Below are positions 57,941-64,000 of a DNA stretch of 64,000 nucleotides, one piece after another. The notes under the pieces are model-generated. The model did no database searches and was not told the origin of the DNA. It was given only the letters and a program-made list of their open reading frames with translations. The first letter of the stretch is position 1. Each line of letters opens with the position of its first letter. Source of the stretch: CAVTQZ01 sp963737015 (GTDB taxonomy: Bacteria; Actinomycetota; Acidimicrobiia; Acidimicrobiales; UBA8190); NCBI GenBank assembly GCA_963737015.1, contig CAVTQZ010000002.1, positions 484,108 to 548,107 on the forward strand. Reading direction: 5' to 3'. The translations under genes and the position numbers were made by a program.

Positions 57941-59039
57941 GTGACCGACCCCCCGGCGCCAGAGGAGCCACCAGAGCCAACGAGTCAGGCGCACAAGAAG
58001 AGCGGATCCAACGGAATCGAGATCGAGAACCTCGATACTTCCGGGGAGGCCCCCGACGTGCCTACGCGCCGGGCCGACCAGGCCGAAGAGTCGGAGGCCA
58101 CGTTCAAGGTCCCCCGGTGCTTTTCGCTCTCTTGCCTAGCCGAGAAGACCTGGGCCGGCTGGTTTCCGACACGATGGGGTTCGGGCTGCTCGACGCGGTC
58201 AAGCTGTCACAAGACCTGTCACAAGATCTTCTGGGAGCTTCGCTCTTGCCCTCTGAAGCCAGGTTGTGAGCCGGGCGGGTGTTGGGCGACTCCATGTCGA
58301 CCTCCAACCTCGCCGCCTTGGCTGCACAGCAGTACGCCGGGGAATGGGTGAGGTTGCTGCGTTCGGCGAGCGTGGTCCTGGACCACTCGACGCGGGCTCG
58401 CCTTGCCGGACTGGAGTCTGGCGGCGCTCGTCACGCGTCAGAACGCAATCCTCATGGAACTCCATCCCATCGCTGAGATCGCCCAACCGGTTGCGCTTGC
58501 CACCCGGGCTTTCGAAGATGTTCTGCGCTTCAGCGCCCACGACGTCGACGGTCTGTACCTCGGCCGCGCCGACCTCGCCGGTCGCGTGACTGGTTGGACG
58601 GTCAACCCGGCGTGGTGCTCACGGCACCGGCGGATCCCGAGCTGATGGCTGAGACCGAGACGACTCTCGGTCCGGCCCAGGCCAGTGTCGAGCTGCGATC
58701 TCGACTGCAGGCCGTGGACCCGCACCTGTGCGTCAAGCTCGACGGAGCCTGGGAGCGCATCAACAACGGCGGTTCTGCGGGGAAGCCAGGCCGCCAACAG
58801 CCTTATGGAAGCGGTGGACTGGACGTTGCGGACGCTCGCGCCGAAAGAGGCTGTACTGGCCTGGCGGGCTGCCAACGATCCCAAGGAGACCGACCTCGAC
58901 CAAGAAGGTGGGCCCGCGCGCGGCTCTGAAGTTTCGCTACATCGTGCGCAACAAACCTGACCAGGAGTTAGCGGTGAAGTTGTACCTCCAGGCCATCCAG
59001 AGCCTCGTCAAAGTGCTGCAGACCCCAAGCATGGGCTGA
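57941..59039 (+). CDS. pPIWI-associating nuclease-like protein (frame-broken)
   Basis: GTG at 57941. Joined frames: an acidic N-terminus (PPAPEEPPEPTSQAHKKSG), LLPSREDLGRLVSDTMGFGL, SNLAALAAQQYAGEWVRLLR, LVTRQNAILMELHPIAEIAQ, and a C-terminal domain. That domain has VDPHLCVKLDGAWERINNGG, NSLMEAVDWTLRTLAPKEAV, LKFRYIVRNKPDQELAVKLY and LQAIQSLVKVLQTP. The pattern D-P-x-L-x-x-K-L-x-G-A-W-E ... S-L-x-E-A-x-x-x-x-L-x-x-L-A-P resembles the predicted pPIWI-associating nuclease domain found beside prokaryotic Argonaute-like pPIWI-RE genes. At least four frame breaks (near 58110, 58400, 58600, 58780 and 58910). No pPIWI-RE gene is seen here. Confidence 0.45.
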
Positions 59040-59160
59040 GCGCGACGGAGCCAAAGGCGTCGCCCCCGTCGCACTCAGCGTCGAGGCATTCCTGTTATTC
59101 CTCGTTGTCGATTGAACGGAGATGAGGGATTAGGAACTCTGCTGGTCCTGACAGCGTTAC

Positions 59161-59712
59161 TACCTCTAGGAGGGTCTCTTGCCACACTGGGCCAAGGACC
59201 CCGGTGGCTTACAAATGATCAACGCAAAGGCTGAGACGCTCAGGAAGAGCGTCCCTACCGCGTCCCTTTCCGCAAACGCCGCTGTCTAGTGATCGTGGAC
59301 GGTTTCTTCGAGTGGAAGGTCGATCCCTCCAATCCGAAGCGGAAGCTTCCTAATTACTTAAAACGCACCAACGGGCAGCCGATCACCTTCGCCGGGCCCA
59401 CGAGACTTGGTGGGACAAGTCTCGGTCGAAAGAACCCAATGCTGAGATGCTTCTTCGTACATGCACGATCATCACAACAGCGGCCGACCCGGACATCGTC
59501 GAAGTACACAACTGCGTGCCGGTGTGATCATTGAGCGAGAGAACATCGATTGCTGGCTGGGTCCGAACGAGAGCGACACGTCGGTTCTATCGTCGTATCT
59601 GGGGCCCTCAATGGCGGGCACGCTCGTCAAGTATCCGATCAGCCGTACGGTGAACAGCCCCGAAAACAACGGGCGCCAAATCATCGAGCCACTGACTGAC
59701 CCACAGGAATGA
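59161..59712 (+). pseudogene. SRAP (HMCES/YedK-like) remnant lacking its N-terminus
   Basis: Recognisable SRAP segments in several frames: LPHWAKDPGGLQMINAKAE, EERPYRVPFRKRRCLVIVDG, FFEWK, NYLKRTNGQPITFAGP, TCTIITTAADPDIVEVHNCV and PVIIERENIDCWLGP. The family's N-terminal MCGR block, which supplies the catalytic Cys, cannot be found upstream. SRAP proteins crosslink to abasic sites in single-stranded DNA; this copy is probably inactive. At least three frame breaks. Confidence 0.55.
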
Positions 59713-59977
59713 GTCAACCGGCGCGTTGCGTATTTCTTGAGAAGCGGCGTCGACGGAACTTATGCGAACTGCCATGAACTTAATTCGAGGTAAACGATGG
59801 TCCATGCACCGATATGGACTCATCGAGCGGACACCCGCCAGTGTTTCACACGATGAAACGCGAACGCAGCAATAAGAAATGGTCAGGCAGTTCCCACCGC
59901 TTCGATCCATGCGGGGCCACCGCTCCCTTGGACTATGGCGACCATCGTGTCCGCTGCAACATTGGGAAGCGAGATCA

Positions 59978-61255
59978 CTAGCTTGCGTTAAAGGAGTTAA
60001 TAACGTTTTGCGCCCCACCCTGGCAGCCCGCCCTCCATTGGGCGTAGTTGTCGTTTGGCTTGTTATCACCTTCTGGCATGTTCGTATTCAGGACAAAGTT
60101 AGGATCGTTAACGGGACCGCTGGACATCATTTCGGTCCGAGAGCAGCTTGGGGCCGTCTTGACGAGAATCCCGACCGTATAGGCCTGTCCGAATTGGTAC
60201 CCATCGTCGTATGAGTTCTCGGTTGCCTTGCCGACAGCCCAGTTGATGGTTAGCCCCAGGATGATCAGAGCGGCTAGGACCGCCAATACGGGCCCGCGTT
60301 CTTTGCCCCTGGTTCGCCTTGGACGCCGCCGACGGACCTCCGACTAGCGACTACGTGGCTATTCGTGTGCGCTCTGGCCTCCTGCTTACCGCTCAGGGGA
60401 GAAGGTTGTCCGCCGGCGGGCGGAGCGGGCTTTCTCGCGTCGATCTCCGAAAGACCCTGCTCGAGCTGGCCGATGAATGCGGGCAAGAGCGCCCGATTGT
60501 GAGCCATTGCCAATTCAAGGCGAAACGCGACCCAGTCGGATATCTTGCGGCCGTAGCGGACGGTCATCGGTTTCTGTCGGTTCGACACGGAAATGATCAA
60601 TGTGCCGGTGCGTGCGTCTTGACTGATTCCCATGGTCTTGTCAAACCGACATTCCCGCGATTGTTTGATTCCCTGGAAGACGACACGCTTGTTGGTGATG
60701 AAGAGAGTGCCGGTGTCGATAGCCGTTGGAACCTCGGCGCCTTGGACATAGCGTCCACGCGACGCCCCCGCCCTGTATCGATGCCCACACCGATCGGAAC
60801 TGATACGCCGCGGGAACGGCCCTGGTATGTGCCCGGTTGCCGGCGAGACTCGATGAGCGCTGTGTTTGAGACAGCGGCGAATACCGCTTCACCCGCCTGA
60901 GGAACGAACCCTGGCCAGGTTTCCCCCCGATAGTTACGAGCGATTTCCAACTTGTCGGCCTGGGCGTCGCGCTTGGCCTGCCATTGGATCAGAGCTTTGC
61001 CGAACCTGCGCTCTTCCCGGTCCCTCTTGCGCGTGGTTCGTCCCGACTCTGGTTGCTGTTCGATTCCAAGTTCTGGTCCATTCGGTAAATCCGCAATCAG
61101 AGGCTCAAGATCGTGGAGGGTTACGGCTGAGTAGGCGGCCCCGAGGCGCTGCTCAAACTCTTCCATCGTGATCCGTCCAGCGATGACATGTTCGCGAGCG
61201 CGCTAGCAACGGCCTCTCGATCGACGTCAGATGCCCGAGTTCGTGAATCAGCCAT
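59978..61255 (-). CDS. DUF1707 - PH-like - membrane protein (frame-broken)
   Basis: ATG at 61255 starts a DUF1707 domain (MADSRTRASDVDREAVASAL, then EHVIAGRITMEEFEQRLGAA, YSAVTLHDLEPLIADLP). A charged helix (FGKALIQWQAKRDAQADKLE) is followed by a beta-rich PH/GRAM-like region (TAIDTGTLFITNKRVVFQGI, then SRECRFDKTMGISQDARTGT and LIISVSNRQKPMTVRYG). Near the C-terminus is one membrane span (VLAVLAALIILGLTINWAVG) and a short extracellular Cys-containing tail. At least four frame breaks. It follows the DUF2510 gene by 14 bases. Probably a membrane-surface sensor; function unknown. Confidence 0.6.
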
Positions 61256-61269
61256 GTTCAATCAACCCG

Positions 61270-62383
61270 TTACGAGGGAAGACACACTGCAAGGGTGCTA
61301 TTCCAAGTCCCCTTTGGGCCGTATCCCGATCCCGTCGAGAGCTCGGGGTAGTAGCCCGAGCTGCATTCTTGTTCGGTCGCTCCTGTTCCCGCTGTGTCCA
61401 TCGGTCCGATGAGCGTTCCGCTGGAAGGGTTCATCGTGACGCTCGAGTAATAAGTAGCACCGTCGGTGCCGATGTATGCGATGTTCGCGGAGGTGAGTGT
61501 CGACCCTTCCCATGTGGGACCAGAACCGCCAACCGCTTGACACCGGGGGCGTCGCTGCCTGGAGTTCAGCGTTTGCCTTGGCTTGGGCGGCTGCAGCAGC
61601 CGCGGGCTTGTTGCTGGGCCTGCGCCGCGGCTTGTTGCTGGGCCTGCGCCTCTACGTTCTCGGCTACTTGATTTGCTTCGTCGACTTGCTGGTCAAGGTT
61701 GGTGACAGCATCGTTGTATTGAGCTGCGCTCGTGGACTCGAAGGTGACTGCGGCGAGCGTCCCGTCATTTTGCGGGAAGTCGACGGTAAATCCATCCAAC
61801 GACATCGTTCCGAAGACCTGTGCACCGCGATCGAAAGTAAGAGTGATTGCGGACCCATTGAGCGTGCCCAAAACGTTGAACGTCTCGTTGGTTGCTTCCA
61901 TATCGGGCGCCTGGCCATCGGTCCACACTTCCTGTGCCGAGCCACTCAGTTCTCCGTTGTTGTCGGTCCACTGGATGAAGTCCACGAAATCGCTTCCTGA
62001 CGCGAGGTAGCCAGTCCCAACTGGGGGAAGAGTCGTCGGAGTGCTCGTGGAGCTGCCACCACCCCTACGATGCGTCGCCGCACCATCGCTACCTGAGCGC
62101 TTGTGCGCCGAGGCCGAGGACCACGGCTGGCTCGTACCCGCGTAGGCGCCGCCCCCTGCCAAAAGAAGCATGGCCGTCAGCACAACTGCCAATCGCAAAC
62201 CGGTCGGAGGCCACCATCTGCCCTTCGTGGGCGTCGCTATCCGAGGCGGTTGTTCACCCGTTTGCAGTACCGGCGACACCCCATATGGTCGCTGACGTCC
62301 GTCCATCGATCGCCGTCCCACAATTGGGAGCCAGGCGACCCTGATGGATCGGGATACCAGCCGGGGGGCGGACCGAGCGTCAT
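61270..62383 (-). CDS. DUF2510 - membrane - extracellular domain protein (frame-broken)
   Basis: ATG at 62383 with AAGGAAA upstream. DUF2510 (GWYPDPSGSPGSQLWDGDRW), a membrane span (LRLAVVLTAMLLLAGGGAYA), a Ser/Thr linker, a beta-rich domain (VDFIQWTDNNGELSGSAQEV, ATNETFNVLGTLNGSAITLT, FGTMSLDGFTVDFPQNDGTL), an Ala/Gln coiled stretch (ENVEAQAQQQAAAQAQQQA), and a C-terminal part (NIAYIGTDGATYYSSVTMNP, TEQECSSGYYPELSTGSGYG) ending at 61270. Two to three breaks, the clearest near 62270, 61590 and 61510. Extracytoplasmic sensing or wall-associated role is inferred. Confidence 0.65.
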
Positions 62384-62670
62384 TAGTCGGTTTCCTTGTT
62401 CAAACCATCGCCGCCAAAAGCGGCAGCTCAGGTTCGCTCAACGTCCGCTGCCGGGACTAGAGGCGAAGGTCCTTAGGAGCACATACGGGTGGGCGACAGT
62501 CCTGGCGTTATGCGTTGTGGGTCATCGTGTCGCCTCGGCGGAAACAGAGACACCGCCACCTCGGCCAGGATGAGCAAGTGCGCTGGTTTTCGGCACCGAC
62601 GGTGCCATCTGGCCTTCCTCTATCGGGTGTCCAACGATCCCGGTGCGCGAGACCATACGATTGCTGGCCG

Positions 62671-62722
62671 ATGCGGCAGAGGTCGTCTGAGAATTGTGGC
62701 GTGCCGGCTCGCGTGGCAGGCG
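62671..62722 (+). repeat. Dispersed repeat module B, copy 2
   Basis: Directly oriented copy of 56761-56812; ends with the 20-base identity GCCGGCTCGCGTGGCAGGCG. Lies 27 bases from module A copy 2, so the two may belong to one larger element. Confidence 0.6.
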
Positions 62723-62749
62723 TCCAAGCATCACCGGTTGTGCCGTTTA

Positions 62750-62849
62750 TCAGCTTGGGAAGCTGCCCCAGGCTGACAGGCGAGCGACGGCGAACGGAAG
62801 CGGCAGGTCAGCGAGCCGGCGAACGATGGCGGACGGACCCGGATGCGCC
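62750..62849 (-). repeat. Dispersed repeat module A, copy 2
   Basis: Inverted relative to 1226-1338. Region 62384-62866 otherwise holds no confident gene. Confidence 0.5.
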
Positions 62850-62866
62850 ATGAAGCGGACTGCGGC

Positions 62867-63527
62867 TCAAGTGAGCTGGTTCAGGTAGTCCACGAACTTC
62901 GCTACGGACGGCTTCTTGGCATTCTTTTCTCGGGTGCTTCCTGCGGCCCAGCGAACGGTGGCCTGACCTATCCAAAGGTTGCCAAGGTTCTTCCCGTCTT
63001 CGTCTCTGATCCGGACGAGGATTCCGGTGTTGCCTACCTCAACTGGGGAATCAATTCGACCGTTACTCTCATGACTTCCCCATCCCATCGGCGCCGGTCG
63101 TCGCAGGAAGAGGCCCACGCTCCGGAGCCCAGTTCCACTTCCCCTTGATCTTTGAGATCACGTCGCCCAGGTCGTTGTCAGTGCCGGCATCCGGGTGAAC
63201 GATCGTGTCGATGAGCTGACCCAGAACGCTGCCAGCGTGATAGAGCCGCACGGTGTCGCCCGTGGTCGTTTCGCTGAGGCTTGGGTAAACCTGAACCCCT
63301 TGATTCAGCAGCGCGGATGTCAGGTCACCGGCGAGACCCGACTTGATACGTGTGGAGGGTTCTCCGGACTCCTTGCGTAGCAGGTCGGTGATCTCGGAGC
63401 GCCTGACAGTGAGGAAAGCCTTGCCGTTGAGCCGAGCTCGCAGCTCACGGGCGACGGCTCCTAGGTGTGTGCGTGTTGGCGCTTGTACTACTTTCTGTGT
63501 GTGAATATGACAATAGAAGAGTATCAC
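62867..63527 (-). CDS. Unknown protein (one frame break)
   Basis: GTG at 63527 is the furthest start; a later one is possible. N-terminal part: HLGAVARELRARLNGKAFLT, VRRSEITDLLRKESGEPSTR, VQVYPSLSETTTGDTVRLYH and DVISKIKGKWNWAPERG. After a break near 63075-63110: VEVGNTGILVRIRDEDGKNL, GNLWIGQATVRWAAGSTREK and PSVAKFVDYLNQLT, ending at 62867. About 215 residues. The first half looks like a winged-helix or HTH domain; the second half is beta-rich. Not recognised. Confidence 0.45.
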
Positions 63528-63799
63528 AGAATATGAGTGAGACTAAAAATCGGAGGGAGTATCGAAACTTAACCCGGTCCTTGCCTTGAACCCAAAGTCC
63601 CGGGTCCACCTCGGGGTCGGAAGCGGGGCTGTTCCACCAGCGGAGTTGCTACGGCTCTGGCGCATTTCGCGCTGACAGGATGGTCGTTTGCCAGGGAAGA
63701 CGACGTGGGAGCATGGGTACGCTCGTTTCCTTCCCTGTCCCGGCGCCCGGCGGGCCGTGGTCTCTGAATAGTTGACAAATAGACAATGAATATGGCACG
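63528..63799 (+). other. AT-richer intergenic region between divergent genes
   Basis: Contains TTGACA at 63772 and the related stretches GAATATGACAATAG (63503-63516) and TAGACAATGAATATGG (63780-63795). They may be promoter or operator elements for the two divergent genes, but no well-spaced -10 box is seen. Confidence 0.3.
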
Positions 63800-63997
63800 A
63801 TGACACTCAGAGACATCTTCGACAAGCTCCAAGAGAGCGAATTCGAGGTGTACGTGGACAGGGCCGGCAAGCTGGTCTTTACCCAGGACGGCTCAACTGT
63901 CGTCGCTGAGCAGCCAGCTGATCCAGTTTCTGTGCTCGAAACCAAGATCCGTGCGACTGTCCTCTTGGCGCTTGCCGAGCATGGGTTTACGCCGTGA
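63800..63997 (+). CDS. Small acidic protein, unknown
   Basis: 65 residues, ATG at 63800: MTLRDIFDKLQESEFEVYVD, then AGKLVFTQDGSTVVAEQP, then IRATVLLALAEHGFTP. Intact. The helix-strand-strand-helix layout is like small nuclease-partner or TubC-type docking proteins, but nothing diagnostic is present. Confidence 0.45.
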   Translation: MTLRDIFDKLQESEFEVYVDRAGKLVFTQDGSTVVAEQPADPVSVLETKIRATVLLALAEHGFTP

Positions 63998-64000
63998 TGC

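Overview
The window looks like chromosomal DNA of a high-G+C actinobacterium, most likely of the Acidimicrobiia type. The evidence is a SenX3/RegX3-like phosphate-type two-component pair, a clpS-DUF2017 cluster, ctaA/ctaB back to back, WXG100/EspC/FtsK type VII secretion (T7SS) genes, DUF2510 and DUF1707 proteins, GTG and TTG starts, and a thiolase/DUF35/SDR lipid module. The taxonomic guess is inference; no rRNA or marker beyond SerS is present.

Layout. (A) 1-23.4 kb is accessory. It holds cell-surface and secreted proteins: an NPCBM-like protein, a DUF2510-Ltp protein, a pair of paralogous lipoproteins and a repeat lipoprotein. It also holds a minus-strand T7SS-like locus running eccC-like FHA/FtsK ATPase > WXG100 > EspC-like > T7SS-signal protein > coupled unknown > receptor Ser/Thr kinase > lipoprotein, and small membrane proteins. 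(B) 23.9-37.4 kb is housekeeping-like and intact: SDR, HNH-like lipoprotein, secreted hydrolase, tRNA-Glu, a peptidase S51-like/CysS-tail fusion, DUF2017, ClpS, CtaA, CtaB, LOG-like protein, fused ABC transporter, SerS, RegX3-like and SenX3-like. (C) 37.5-43.4 kb is a five-gene type IV-secretion-like operon (small membrane protein, TrbL-like, SCO6880-like, VirB4-like, VirD4-like). (D) 43.4-51.1 kb is catabolic: P450, amidase, polyphosphate-glucokinase-like ROK kinase, quinone oxidoreductase, thiolase-like, DUF35 and SDR. (E) 51.2-64 kb begins with tRNA-Arg(ACG) and continues as a defence-flavoured accessory island: a PLD-helicase-DUF3427 protein, HNH nuclease, a pPIWI-associating-nuclease-like gene, an SRAP remnant, and DUF2510 and DUF1707/PH-like membrane proteins.

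Reading frames. Nearly every gene in A, most of C and the distal part of E can only be read by joining two to six frames across single-base breaks, while B, D and the first three quarters of the helicase are clean. The conserved peptides continue smoothly across the breaks, so I annotate whole genes and state where the frame changes. Uneven consensus quality is the simplest explanation; recent decay cannot be excluded. Exact residue numbers in broken genes are therefore approximate.

How the genes work together. The T7SS-like ATPase, its small helical substrates and the larger T7SS-signal protein form one transcription unit ending in a kinase with a long extracellular stalk, which suggests a secretion module coupled to surface sensing. 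Other ESX core genes (eccB/D/E, mycosin) are absent. The T4SS-like operon lacks a recognisable relaxase and so looks like a resident export machine or an ICE remnant. A perfect 25-bp inverted repeat (23457-23481 and 54877-54901) brackets the clean central region.
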